A stretch of 64,000 nucleotides of DNA from NCBI RefSeq assembly GCF_014647155.1, contig NZ_BMOQ01000002.1, forward strand, positions 248,001 to 312,000, given 5' to 3'. The position numbers and the translations under genes are program-made. Every line of letters begins with the position of its first letter. Position 1 is the first letter of the stretch. Below are positions 51,224 through 60,244 of the stretch, piece after piece. A model generated the notes under the pieces. The model did no database searches. It saw nothing but the letters and a program-made list of their open reading frames with translations, and was not told the DNA's origin. This stretch comes from Halarchaeum nitratireducens. GTDB taxonomy: Archaea > Halobacteriota > Halobacteria > Halobacteriales > Halobacteriaceae.

Positions 51224-52183
51224 ATGAATCGGTGGGAGTCCCCGATCGCCAAACTCGGACACGTCGCGACGCACACGACGGACCTCGACGAGTCGGTGTG
51301 GTTCTTCCGCGACGTGCTGGGGCTCAAGCTCACGGAGCGCGAGGACGGCGTCGCGTACTTCCGCGGCCTGCGCGACTGGGAGCACCACACCCTCGCCGTC
51401 ATCGACTCCGGGCAGACCGGCGTCGACCACATCGCCTTCCGCACGAAGACGCCGGAGGCCGTCGACGACCTCGCCGAGTCCTTCGAGGCGAACGGCGACG
51501 ACGTGACGTACGTCGAGGCCGGCGAGGAGACCGGGCAGGGCGAGGCGATCCGCGTCGAGAAGTTCGGTCACCCCTTCGAGTTCTACTACGACGTCAAGAA
51601 GCCGCCCGCGCCCGAGGGAGAGCGCTCGCGTCTGAAGAACCGCGTCTACAGCGAGGCCTCGGGTAACCGCATCTCCCCGCGGCGTATCGACCACGCGCAC
51701 GTGCAGGACAGCGTCTCGCCGGCGCACGCGGACTGGCTCCACGACGAGCTGGGCTTCCAGCTCAACGAGAAGTACCTGACCGAGGACGACGAGACGTGGG
51801 GCTGGTGGTTCTCCGTCACGCCGCTCCCGCACGACTTCGCGATCCACCGCGAACCCGCTGGGAGCGACCCCCAGTTCCACCACCTCGCCTACCACCTCGA
51901 CAGCCTGAACGACCTCTGGGAGGCCGGGAAGGTGCTCGCCGAGCACGGCATCGAGCCGGACGCGTGGCCGGGTAAGCACGCGATCACGAGCGCGGACTAC
52001 CTCTACGTCTCCGACCCGGCGAGCGGGCTCTGCATCGAGTTCTTCGCCGGCCCGGGCTACCTCAACTTCGAGCCGGACTGGGACCCGATCGAGTGGAACG
52101 AGTCCGAGATCGGCGGCGAGACGAACCACCAGTTCGTCGGCGAGGGCCCCGGCTGGGACGGGCTCGCGTACCCCGACGAGTAG
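51224..52183 (+). CDS. Extradiol catechol 2,3-dioxygenase
   Basis: A 319-residue two-domain VOC extradiol dioxygenase that would open catechol to 2-hydroxymuconic semialdehyde with Fe2+ and O2. The C-terminal domain has the facial triad: His157 (RIDHAHV), His219 or 220 (QFHHLAYH) and Glu272 (GLCIEFFAG). Catalytic His208 (AIHRE), His252 (KHAIT) and Tyr in SADYLYVSDP also match. Start at ATG 51224 gives the family N-terminus; an upstream GTG at 51143 is in frame. A TATTTATTATAG promoter lies at 51115-51126. Confidence 0.87.
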   Translation: MNRWESPIAKLGHVATHTTDLDESVWFFRDVLGLKLTEREDGVAYFRGLRDWEHHTLAVIDSGQTGVDHIAFRTKTPEAVDDLAESFEANGDDVTYVEAGEETGQGEAIRVEKFGHPFEFYYDVKKPPAPEGERSRLKNRVYSEASGNRISPRRIDHAHVQDSVSPAHADWLHDELGFQLNEKYLTEDDETWGWWFSVTPLPHDFAIHREPAGSDPQFHHLAYHLDSLNDLWEAGKVLAEHGIEPDAWPGKHAITSADYLYVSDPASGLCIEFFAGPGYLNFEPDWDPIEWNESEIGGETNHQFVGEGPGWDGLAYPDE

Positions 52184-52302
52184 GGCTCGACGACGCCCCG
52201 ACGGCGATGGCGCCCGGCGTTGCAGGATCCGACGATACGCGTGTCGCCGCGACGCCGCGTCGGAGCCAAAGAACTATGGCCGCGTTGGGTTTAGCGTGAC
52301 GT

Positions 52303-53274
52303 ATGCCGGAGATCATCGACGGGTACACCCACGTGCTGACGGAGGAGTTCTTCGACACGATCACCGAGGAGTTCGGCTTCCAGGGTCTCGACGGCCGCCC
52401 CGATTTCCTCTGGGACATCGAGCAGCGCAAGGTCGACATGGCGGACTACGGCGTCGACAAGCAGATCATCACGCTCGCGCTCCCGACGATGTTCCAAGGG
52501 ATGGAACACGACCTCGCTTTGGAGATCACAAAGCTCGCCAACGACGAGATCCGGCGGCTCGCCGACGAGCACGAGGAGTTCATCCCCGTGGGGACGATCC
52601 CGAAGGTCAGTGAGGCGTTCATGGTGGAGTTCGACCGATGCGTCGAGGACCTCGGGATGGTCGGCGTGCAGATGTTCTCGAACATCGACGGCCGACCGCT
52701 CGACGATCCCGCGTTCCGACCGCTGTTCGAGCGCGCGGCCGCGACGGACACGCCGCTGTGGATGCATCCCCAGCTCTGGAAGTGGTACGACTGGGCCTCC
52801 GAGTACATGGAGCATCGGCTCTTCGGCTGGCCGTTCGATACGACGCTCGCGCTCTCGCGGCTCGTCTTCGGCGGCGTGATGGAGGAGTTCCCGGACCTCG
52901 AACTCGTCTCGCACCACGGCGGCGGGATGGTCCCGTTCTACGGCGAGCGCATCGCCATGTTCTACCGCCAGCGCCAGAACTACCCGGAGAACTACGCGGG
53001 CTTCCACGAGAACGCCGCCGAGCTCTCGAAGCCCGCCGAGGCGTACTTCGAGCGCTTTTACGCGGACACCGCAGTGTCGGGCTCGGCGCCCGCGATCGAC
53101 TGCGCGTCGTCCTTCTTCGGCTCGGGGAACGTGCTCTTCGGAACCGACTACCCGTTCAGTCCCGAGCGCGGTCGCGAGACCGTCGAGCTCACGATCGAGG
53201 CCGTCGAGAACACGCACCTCGACGAGGCGGCGCGCGAGGACGTCTACGCGGGGAACCTCCGCGACCTCATCTGA
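52303..53274 (+). CDS. Amidohydrolase-2 family protein (ACMSD-like)
   Basis: A 323-residue TIM-barrel protein of the PF04909 group that contains aminocarboxymuconate-semialdehyde decarboxylase and hydroxybenzoate decarboxylases. Positions that fit the metal site are DGYTH at 6-10 (Tyr instead of the first His), WMHPQLW (~153), SHHGGG (~204) and FGTDYPFS (~283). It starts 119 bp after the dioxygenase. It could decarboxylate a carboxylated catechol or act on a ring-opened product. No close link to a specific substrate by eye. Confidence 0.82.
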   Translation: MPEIIDGYTHVLTEEFFDTITEEFGFQGLDGRPDFLWDIEQRKVDMADYGVDKQIITLALPTMFQGMEHDLALEITKLANDEIRRLADEHEEFIPVGTIPKVSEAFMVEFDRCVEDLGMVGVQMFSNIDGRPLDDPAFRPLFERAAATDTPLWMHPQLWKWYDWASEYMEHRLFGWPFDTTLALSRLVFGGVMEEFPDLELVSHHGGGMVPFYGERIAMFYRQRQNYPENYAGFHENAAELSKPAEAYFERFYADTAVSGSAPAIDCASSFFGSGNVLFGTDYPFSPERGRETVELTIEAVENTHLDEAAREDVYAGNLRDLI

Positions 53275-53356
53275 GCCGAGGGCGCGACCCCGACGCGGAG
53301 CGTCGAAAGTCGGTGCACGGCAGGTCGGCCCGCTGTCCGCTTCGTCGCCCGCGCCG

Positions 53357-53755
53357 CTACGTCGGGCCGGGTGCGAGGACGACCGGTCGGTCTGCGTCGT
53401 GGAGGACCGATTGCGCGGTGCTCCCGAACATCACCTTGCCCGCCGCGGAGCGCCGGCGGCCGCCCAGACAGACGAGGTCGGCGCCGATCTCGACGGCCGC
53501 CTCCAACACCTCCGAGGCGGGGTCGCCGCTTCGCTCGTGGATCTCGACGTCGAAGCCGGCGGCTTCGAGGCGCTCGCTAGCGTGCCTGACCGAGGAGAGC
53601 TGAGCGGCGCTCGCGCCCTCGGGGTTCTCCGTGAAGCAGTGGACGAGTCCGACCTCGACCTCGTCGGCGTCGTAGAGCCGTTCGACGGTTTCGCTGACGC
53701 GGATCGCGTCGTTCTCGTCGCGCGAGACGGCGACGAGTACAGTGCGTGACGACAT
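53357..53755 (-). CDS. Universal stress protein
   Basis: A 132-residue Usp with VLVAVSRDENDA at the N-terminus, VGLVHCFTENPEG and the final ATP-type block LVCLGGRRRSAAGKVMFGSTAQSVLHDADRPVVL. It closely resembles the 3' half of the Usp at 36080 (both have the GRR/GRK-x3-GK-x-FGST run). Convergent with the amidohydrolase gene. Confidence 0.83.
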   Translation of the reverse strand: MSSRTVLVAVSRDENDAIRVSETVERLYDADEVEVGLVHCFTENPEGASAAQLSSVRHASERLEAAGFDVEIHERSGDPASEVLEAAVEIGADLVCLGGRRRSAAGKVMFGSTAQSVLHDADRPVVLAPGPT

Positions 53756-53843
53756 CGTTCGACGTTGGGTCGTGTAGCGACAAAAACCCCCGTCCCGGCC
53801 ACGCCCCGATCACATACTCGCCGTCCCCGAGGGGCCGAACGTC

Positions 53844-55202
53844 TCAGAGCGTGAGGTACCCGATCTCAGCGGGGAGGAGCACGAGAACGGTGGCGATCGA
53901 GAGCAGCGAGGCGGTGCGGATGACGTCTCGGGTCTCGACGAGGTCGGCGCGGAGGATGACGACGAGGACCGCGGACTGATACGGGAAGAAGAAGGTCGCG
54001 AGCGCACTCGCCTCGACGTACGCGACGTGGTCGACGGGGATCCCGGCGCTCGCGGCGAACGTCACGAGGATCGGGGTGAGGACGCTCGAAACGGCGACGC
54101 CCTCGATGACGAAGGTGAGCGCGAGCGTCACGAAGAAGACGCAGCCGAGGACGACGGCGCTCGGCGCGTCCGCGGGGATGAAGCGGAGGAGGGCGTTCGC
54201 GGCGGTCTCGGTGAACCCCGTCTCGGCGAGGGCGGCGGAGATGGCGAAGACGGCACCGACGAAGAAGACGACGGAGAAGTCGACGTCCTCGACGGCCCCG
54301 TAGTCCATGACGCCGACGCGGGGGAGAAGCGCGAGAACGGCGACGAGGAGCGCGCCGAACATCGGATGGAGGCCGTGGACGGCGTCGCTCGCCCAGAAGG
54401 CGACGCCGACGAAGAGCAGACAGAGCATCCGCCGGGCGTCGCCCGTCTCGCCGTCCGCGGCCGACGGCGGGGAGAGCGCGGCGTCCGGTGACGGTCGATA
54501 GAGGACGCCGACGACCGCGAAGATGAGGAGGACGCGCGCGAGGCTCATGACGGGAAAGAGCGAGACGAACCACTCGCTCCACGTGATCGAGACGCCGGCG
54601 ACCGATTCGACGATCCCCGTGATGATGACGTTCGGGAGGTTCGCGGTGAGGATCCCCGACGCGCCGTAGTAGGTGGCGAACAGCGGCGCGAAGAAGACGC
54701 CGAGTCGCGGCCGTCGGTCCTCGAAGACCGTCCCGATCGCGACGAGGACGGGAATGGCGATGAGGACCCGGACGAGCGCGGCCGGCAGGAGGAGCGCGAA
54801 CGCGAGGGCGACGGCGCACAGCAGGGCGAGCAGCCGGTAGTAGAGCCCGCGGGGGTCCGCGCCGGCGACGTCGAGGTGCCGGAAGACGAACGTCTGCGTC
54901 GCGGTGGCGAGGCCGCTACGGCGCGTCGCCTCGCCGACGACGAGACCGAAGACGATGAGCCACGTGGCCGGCGAACCGAAACCGGAGAGGGCGAGCGCCG
55001 GCGTTTGTGCCACCCCGATGAGACCGATGGCGGCGAGGCCCGTCACCCACGGCGGGACGGGCGCGGCGATCCAAGCGACGATGGCGAAGAGGGTGATGGC
55101 GAGGACGCGCGCCTGGGCGGTCGGCATCGGAGCCGCGAGCGCGACGCCGGCCGCGAGGGCGGCGCCGAGAAGAGCGGCGACCCACGACTGCGTCCGGCTC
55201 AT
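53844..55202 (-). CDS. SLC13/DASS-family anion transporter
   Basis: A 452-residue membrane protein with about eleven hydrophobic segments. Family-like features: a PVPPWVTGLAAIGLIGV re-entrant stretch near 50, GILTANLPNVIITG around 190-203 and, in the second half, VIEGVAVSSVLTPILV. It would move di- or tricarboxylates, sulfate or related acids with Na+. Its position among aromatic-catabolic genes suggests an organic acid. It lies 19 bp downstream of the LivK-type gene on the same strand. Confidence 0.8.
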   Translation of the reverse strand: MSRTQSWVAALLGAALAAGVALAAPMPTAQARVLAITLFAIVAWIAAPVPPWVTGLAAIGLIGVAQTPALALSGFGSPATWLIVFGLVVGEATRRSGLATATQTFVFRHLDVAGADPRGLYYRLLALLCAVALAFALLLPAALVRVLIAIPVLVAIGTVFEDRRPRLGVFFAPLFATYYGASGILTANLPNVIITGIVESVAGVSITWSEWFVSLFPVMSLARVLLIFAVVGVLYRPSPDAALSPPSAADGETGDARRMLCLLFVGVAFWASDAVHGLHPMFGALLVAVLALLPRVGVMDYGAVEDVDFSVVFFVGAVFAISAALAETGFTETAANALLRFIPADAPSAVVLGCVFFVTLALTFVIEGVAVSSVLTPILVTFAASAGIPVDHVAYVEASALATFFFPYQSAVLVVILRADLVETRDVIRTASLLSIATVLVLLPAEIGYLTL

Positions 55203-55221
55203 CGCCGCGAGGATGCCGGCG

Positions 55222-56508
55222 TCAGCGCTCGCTCCACGGCGTCAGCGGGTACTCGAAGTCGACGGCCGCGTCGCCCTCGGTGTCCGGGTAGGCGAGGTGT
55301 TGGCCGCCCTCGCGCCACTGACCGATCGGCGCGGTGAGCTGGCCCTCCTCGGGGAGCCCGTTGTCCTCGAAACCGAAGGTCCCCAGGACGGTCTCGAACG
55401 TCGTGGTTCGCAGTGCTTCTCGAAGCGCGCCGGGGTCGGTGGAGCCGGCGGCGCGGAAGGCCTGATCGGCGACCTGCGCGACGTTGAACGAGGAGCCGAC
55501 CATCACCGGCAACAGCTTGTCGTCGGGGTAGTCGTAGGCCCGGGCGTGGAGCTCTTGGAGGGTATCGTTGCCGTTGCCCGTGAGACCCGGAACCCAGCCG
55601 GGACACATCGTGACGCCCTCGCCGGTGGCGCCCAGTGCCGACCAGAAAGCGTTGGGGTCGGCGCCGCGGACGAACTGGACGGCTTTCGGGGAGAAGTCGT
55701 TCGACTTCATCTGCTTCATCGCGGTGATCGCGCCGGGCGGCGTCGGCACGGAGAGCAGTACCTCGACGTTCGCGCTCTTCGATTGGGAGATGAGCGTGGA
55801 GAAGTCCTGCGTCCCGAGGCTGTACTTCTTGCGCAGGACGATATCGTAGCCGGCCGACGAGAGCGCGTCGTCCCAGTAGTTGGACTGCTCTTCGCCCCAG
55901 CCCGTGTTGGGTTCCCAGATCCCGATGTTCGTCGGCTGCTGGTCGTCCGGGAGCATTCCGAGCATGCCGGCGGTCGCGGTGGCGACGTCGCGCGACTTCG
56001 CCATCGGCGCGAAGGTCCACCGGTAGTTCTTCTCGATGTGGGGTGCCATGTAGGCGAACGCCGTGCCGACGAAGGGGATCTCCTGTTGTTCGGCGAAGGC
56101 GCTCCCGGCCGTGACGAGGAGGCTGGAGAAGCTCCCCCAGAGCATGTCGACGTCGTTGTCGCTGGTGATAGACTGGAGGTTCGAGCGGACTTTCTTCGGG
56201 TCGCTCTCGTCGTCTTCGAGGATGAGCTCGACCGTCTGCCCGTCGATCCCTCCGTTCTGGTTCATCAAGTCGACGCCGATCCGGTACCCCTGTTCGAGGT
56301 CCTCGCCCAGCGAGGAGAACTGGCCGGTCCGGGGGACGGTCCCACCGATGGTGATCGTGTCGCTCCCCCCGCCACCGCTCCCGCCGCTCTCGCCGTTGCC
56401 ACCGCCGCCGAGGGTACAGCCGGCCAGTCCAGTCAGTCCCGCGACGCCAGCGACACCGCTCGTCTTCAGGTACGCGCGTCGTCCCAGCACGCCGTCTCTC
56501 GAGGTCAT
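55222..56508 (-). CDS. livK: ABC branched-chain/aromatic substrate-binding protein (LivK-type Tat lipoprotein)
   Basis: A 428-residue type-I binding protein. The signal has RRAYLKTSG, a hydrophobic core, lipobox LAGC and a Gly/Asn/Ser tether. The mature part starts with ITIGGTVPRTGQFSSLGEDLEQGYRIGVDLMNQ, the LivJ/LivK/HbaA pattern. The most likely partner is LivGFHM at 40691-44137. It could bind an aromatic acid. The SLC13 gene follows 19 bp downstream and may be read together. Confidence 0.85.
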   Translation of the reverse strand: MTSRDGVLGRRAYLKTSGVAGVAGLTGLAGCTLGGGGNGESGGSGGGGSDTITIGGTVPRTGQFSSLGEDLEQGYRIGVDLMNQNGGIDGQTVELILEDDESDPKKVRSNLQSITSDNDVDMLWGSFSSLLVTAGSAFAEQQEIPFVGTAFAYMAPHIEKNYRWTFAPMAKSRDVATATAGMLGMLPDDQQPTNIGIWEPNTGWGEEQSNYWDDALSSAGYDIVLRKKYSLGTQDFSTLISQSKSANVEVLLSVPTPPGAITAMKQMKSNDFSPKAVQFVRGADPNAFWSALGATGEGVTMCPGWVPGLTGNGNDTLQELHARAYDYPDDKLLPVMVGSSFNVAQVADQAFRAAGSTDPGALREALRTTTFETVLGTFGFEDNGLPEEGQLTAPIGQWREGGQHLAYPDTEGDAAVDFEYPLTPWSER

Positions 56509-56619
56509 ACTGAACGAAAGATCGTGGTAGAAGAAGATAAAGTCTATGATTATCCGTGTGAGATGCCGGCGTCGAAAGTGTGCAAGAACCGGCGCGGGGG
56601 CGATCGGATCGAACGCAGG

Positions 56620-57864
56620 TCAGTCGAAGAGGTCGGCGAGCGACTTCGCCATGACCCGCCGGAGGTGCATCCGTCGGTCGGCCTCGCTCAGGTAGTTCTC
56701 GATCACGACGGAGGCGTCAGCGGATCCCTGTGCCTCCGCGACCGGCGTGAAGCGCTCGGCGACCTCGACGACGGCCTCGCCGTAGCGCGCGTACCAGAAC
56801 CGTCGCCCGTACTTCGGCGTCGGGGGTTCGTCGCGGACCGTCACACCCGCCCGCTCGACGAGGTCGGCGAACCACCGGCGCAGGGTGTCGACGTGGACGT
56901 GCCTGGTCGTCGCGGCGTCGGAGGGGAAGACGTACCCCGTCCACCCCTCGCGGTCGGCGACCCCGTCGAGACGGCGGTCGAGTACCGCGTCGCCGGCGAG
57001 CATCGCCACCGTTCCCGGACCGTTCTTCCGGTCGCCGTCGCGGAAGTCGAGGTACGGGTAGTCGTCGTCCGCGGGATCGAGGACGACCTGTCGGACGTGG
57101 AGCGCGGCCAGTTCGGAGGGGCGCAACCCCCACCCGCAGAGGCCGACGACGAGGACGCGCTCGCGGGCCGAGTCGGCCGCGTCCCAGAGCGCCTCGACGT
57201 CCGCGGCGGCGAGCGCGGGATTGTCCCACTCGGGAACGTCGAGGCCGAGGCGGGTCTCCATCCGCCGCATGGGGTTGTAGCTGACGTAGCCCGCGTCGTG
57301 GAGTTCGCGGTAGAAGCGTCTGACGTCCTCGACGTACTTGCGCCGCGCGGCGGGCGTCTCAAGCGTCCGGTCGAGCACCTTGCAGACGGCGAACGCGCGG
57401 TCGATCTCCGCGGCGCGCCGCGACTCGTCACGCAGTCCGTCGAGGACGTCGGGCCCGTGGAGGTCGCAGTAGAGACGGACGTACTTCTTCAGGCGGGAGC
57501 GATAGGGGCGGATCGTCGTCTCGGGATGGCCCCGATAGCGGAGTTCCTCCAAGTGCGCGTCGAGTCGCTCGCGCGTGCGCGCGGCGGCGTCGTCGTCGGG
57601 CAGTCCCCAGTCGTAGCCGTCGTCCGCGTCGTCCGCGTCGTCCGCGAGCACTCGCTCGCGGTAGAACGAAGCGGGCGAGGCGTCGAAGGCGCGCTGGAGG
57701 TGCTTGACGAGGCCGGGGTAACGCCCGTTGAGCCAGCGGTACGTCGGCGGTTCGTCGTCCGGGCGGCGATCGCAGTCCGGATCGGCGCGCATCTCGGGGA
57801 CGACGGTCTCGCGGAGGAAGGCGGCGCAGTCGGCGCGATCCATCGTCGAGTAGCGATCGGTCAT
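56620..57864 (-). CDS. Tyrosine recombinase/integrase family protein
   Basis: A 414-residue recombinase. N-terminal SAM-like core-binding part (~90-210) and a catalytic part with Arg in WGLRPSELAALH, Lys in FRDGDRKNG and Tyr in VVIENYLSE. The usual His-x2-Arg box looks like Lys-x2-Arg in TPKYGRRFW. Start at 57864 (MTDRYSTM). GC-rich like the core genome, it borders the AT-richer island that begins about 57.9 kb. No attachment repeats were recognised beside it. Confidence 0.78.
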   Translation of the reverse strand: MTDRYSTMDRADCAAFLRETVVPEMRADPDCDRRPDDEPPTYRWLNGRYPGLVKHLQRAFDASPASFYRERVLADDADDADDGYDWGLPDDDAAARTRERLDAHLEELRYRGHPETTIRPYRSRLKKYVRLYCDLHGPDVLDGLRDESRRAAEIDRAFAVCKVLDRTLETPAARRKYVEDVRRFYRELHDAGYVSYNPMRRMETRLGLDVPEWDNPALAAADVEALWDAADSARERVLVVGLCGWGLRPSELAALHVRQVVLDPADDDYPYLDFRDGDRKNGPGTVAMLAGDAVLDRRLDGVADREGWTGYVFPSDAATTRHVHVDTLRRWFADLVERAGVTVRDEPPTPKYGRRFWYARYGEAVVEVAERFTPVAEAQGSADASVVIENYLSEADRRMHLRRVMAKSLADLFD

Positions 57865-58417
57865 GGCGGAAGCGGTGGGGTGGCCGGCGTTCAAGCCGGC
57901 CGATCCCGGTAGGTAGCGAGAGACAGTCAAGTGACTTAGTAGTTGTCTTGTACCGTTGTCCGCAGTCAGACAACCGTGCAAGACGATGTGGGTCGCATAT
58001 CGGCCGAATCTCTATAAAGTATATGTAGCTATATCAAATCCGTCGGGTGGGCCATGCCAACCTGGCTGTTTGGATTTCTACAAACCACCTCTCCTCTAAC
58101 AGTTTCTCTCTCTCGGTTGGCATCTGGACATCCTAGGGGATTAGTCTCGTTTCACGGACAATAGCGCGAGGCGTAGCAAACCGTCCCCCGAGACGGAGCA
58201 TATCAGTCGGACGTGGACGGCCTTCTACGAAGCTTACGAGAACGCCCGTGAAGTCGGTGCCCTCGAAATACCCCAATCGGCGACGTCCAAGACGACTGCG
58301 GCTTCTAGCCCAATTCCGTCGCGTGCTTCTCGATATTGTGGCCCGGGAAGGTGGGGCTTATACGCACTCGATATCGTAGATATGATTAATTGATTGGACT
58401 TCCAACTAGTAGGCGAA
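57865..58417. other. Island boundary, noncoding or decayed sequence
   Basis: About 550 bp where base composition falls sharply relative to the left. No intact gene. Around 58190-58290 a short stretch reads in one frame as EHISRTWTAFYEAYENAREV, which looks like a remnant of a coding sequence, not identified. AT-rich sequence at 58010-58040 and 58370-58395 could be promoters for the flanking genes. Confidence 0.4.
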
Positions 58418-59206
58418 ATGGCTCACCCCCGTGACGTAATCAAGCTCCTCCACGACCGCTACAACGTCCTTCAAGCCCTCGAAGCGCATCCAAGTACGAA
58501 GCAGGAGCTCCTCCCAGCGGTTGAGATCTCTCGGTCGACACTCGATAGCGTCACGCGGAACTTGGAGAACGCCGGATTAGTCGTCTATCGAGATGGAGAA
58601 TGGCATCTGACTGTCTACGGTCACTGCGCCTTCGCGCTCCATCAACGATATCGTGAACAGTTACGAGACCTGCGAAAAGCCGCTTCATTCGTCGATATGC
58701 CGACTGATGAAACCGCGTTCGACTGTTCGATCCTCATCGATGCAGACGTCCACTCCACGGATGGGATAATTCAAGAGGACGTCATGCAAGTCCTATTAGA
58801 CGCCGCGAGGGACGCGACGCGCTTTCGGATGTTCACTCCGCGTGTCCTCGCAGCACATGTCGAATCGTTCTATGAGAACGCTCTCATCAGCGACGATCCA
58901 CGCATCGAACTCGTCGTCCCCATGTCTCTCTTCGAGCAGCTGCGTGCGCACTTCTCAGACCTCATTCACGAGGCTGTCACGGATTCGCCAATCTCCTTCT
59001 ACACTGCCGATGTTCCCGACACGTTCGGGCTCTGGATTGCTGACCACGATCACGTCGGCGTACTCGTGTTCGGGGAGAGTGGTGTTCGTGGGATCCTGGT
59101 CAACGATACTGATGCAGCCCTGCGCTGGGCGGAGGAGCAATACGAGCACATCAGACAGTCTGCGGACCCGGTGTCCTTCCGTAGACAACCACAGAAGCGA
59201 GTGTAA
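58418..59206 (+). CDS. Winged-helix transcriptional regulator
   Basis: A 262-residue protein. Residues ~5-75 form a winged helix (DRYNVLQALEAHPSTKQELLPAVEISRSTLDSVTRNLENAGLV). A linker helix and a ~150-residue C-terminal domain follow, resembling the haloarchaeal/methanogen regulator family with a DUF1724-like sensor, including the end segment VGVLVFGESGVRGILVNDTDAALRWAEEQYEHI. Start at ATG 58418; an in-frame TTG lies at 58394. First gene of the island, codon use less GC-biased than the core genes. Target genes unknown. Confidence 0.78.
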   Translation: MAHPRDVIKLLHDRYNVLQALEAHPSTKQELLPAVEISRSTLDSVTRNLENAGLVVYRDGEWHLTVYGHCAFALHQRYREQLRDLRKAASFVDMPTDETAFDCSILIDADVHSTDGIIQEDVMQVLLDAARDATRFRMFTPRVLAAHVESFYENALISDDPRIELVVPMSLFEQLRAHFSDLIHEAVTDSPISFYTADVPDTFGLWIADHDHVGVLVFGESGVRGILVNDTDAALRWAEEQYEHIRQSADPVSFRRQPQKRV

Positions 59207-59244
59207 TATCGCTGCTTACAGGCTCATTATCTTCCGAGTTGTGA

Positions 59245-60078
59245 TTATGCTGTGGCGGCGTCGTCGAGTGCGGATTCATTCACTTCTAGGAAAGTGCTGT
59301 CACAGGCGTCGCAGGAGAGGACGCCTGCCGTGTATGTTTGGCAGCACGTTTCCCGTTCTTCCTGGGAAAAGCTCAGTGAGCCATTGCAGGCCGGGCAGGT
59401 CTCTAATAGCGTGCGCGTGCTCTGGACGAGTTGGAGTTGGTTCATCTCGTCTCGCTCGGTGAATTGGGTATCAGTCTCGGCGAGTGCCTGTGCTATTTTT
59501 GCGTCACCAAGCATTGCTGCATGTGACGGCCACGTTAGAATGACTCTACCGCCCGAACGTGTAAGGTGGTGGATGGATGCGTCAGTGTCCTCGATTGTGA
59601 CACTATCAAAGAGCTCTGTGAAGATCTCTTCCGCGTCTTCGGTGGGTGCAGCGAACTCTTGTTGATTGAGTCGATTCTGGAAGGAGGATGTAAGTGTGAC
59701 GTCCGTTCCATCCGCAGTCTCAGTAGCTACACCAGCCTCTGCTAAGACTACAATTGGGTCCAGCTGGTCCGCGTCGATAGCTGGTTCCTCATGTTGGGTA
59801 TGTGTCAGGAGTCGTTCTTCGACAGGGGTTTTTCCGAAGAGTTTGAGCATCCACGCGGGCATGTATCGCTTCGTGAGTTCGGGAGTGCCAGGGATCAAGT
59901 ACCCGCGATAATAGATTAAGAGTCCCTCAAACGTCAATACGACGATGGCGAGAATCGGATCAATAGCTGCCAATCCCGCCACGATTACAAGGCCGATTAC
60001 CGAATTAACCGTCGTACAGGGAAGGCATCTGTTCTCTCCAGTGTATTTTGGTTGTCTAAATCGAAACTGTTGGGCCAT
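59245..60078 (-). CDS. Membrane protein with N-terminal Cys pair and C-terminal zinc ribbon
   Basis: A 277-residue protein not assigned to a named family. The N-terminus has YTGENRCLPC with Cys18 and Cys21, then a hydrophobic stretch (~24-57) for one or two TM helices. A soluble middle (~90-220) carries no recognised motif. The end has CPAC and CDAC pairs (~230-265) that could form a zinc ribbon. It converges on the winged-helix gene and is followed on the right by a decayed transposase. Function unknown; could be an envelope or redox-linked protein. Confidence 0.65.
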   Translation of the reverse strand: MAQQFRFRQPKYTGENRCLPCTTVNSVIGLVIVAGLAAIDPILAIVVLTFEGLLIYYRGYLIPGTPELTKRYMPAWMLKLFGKTPVEERLLTHTQHEEPAIDADQLDPIVVLAEAGVATETADGTDVTLTSSFQNRLNQQEFAAPTEDAEEIFTELFDSVTIEDTDASIHHLTRSGGRVILTWPSHAAMLGDAKIAQALAETDTQFTERDEMNQLQLVQSTRTLLETCPACNGSLSFSQEERETCCQTYTAGVLSCDACDSTFLEVNESALDDAATA

Positions 60079-60244
60079 AGGTAAAGTGATGGACTAGTCA
60101 ATAATCAGTTTACGCAGTGGTATTAGCCATAGCATGAGACATCTCATTTGGTGAAGTAACCAACCAATAAGATATAGTTTCCAGGGGAACTGTCTAGTTA
60201 AGTCAGTTTGAGAAGTAAGCCGTTCGTTAGGATAATCAACTAGG

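Noticed and set aside
54904-57912. 1002-residue + strand ORF across the SLC13, LivK and integrase genes
   Set aside because: It spans three genes that have clear families on the minus strand and shows no domain itself.
57940-58400. tRNA or attachment-site tRNA next to the integrase
   Set aside because: I could not fold a cloverleaf or find the conserved TTCRA arm.
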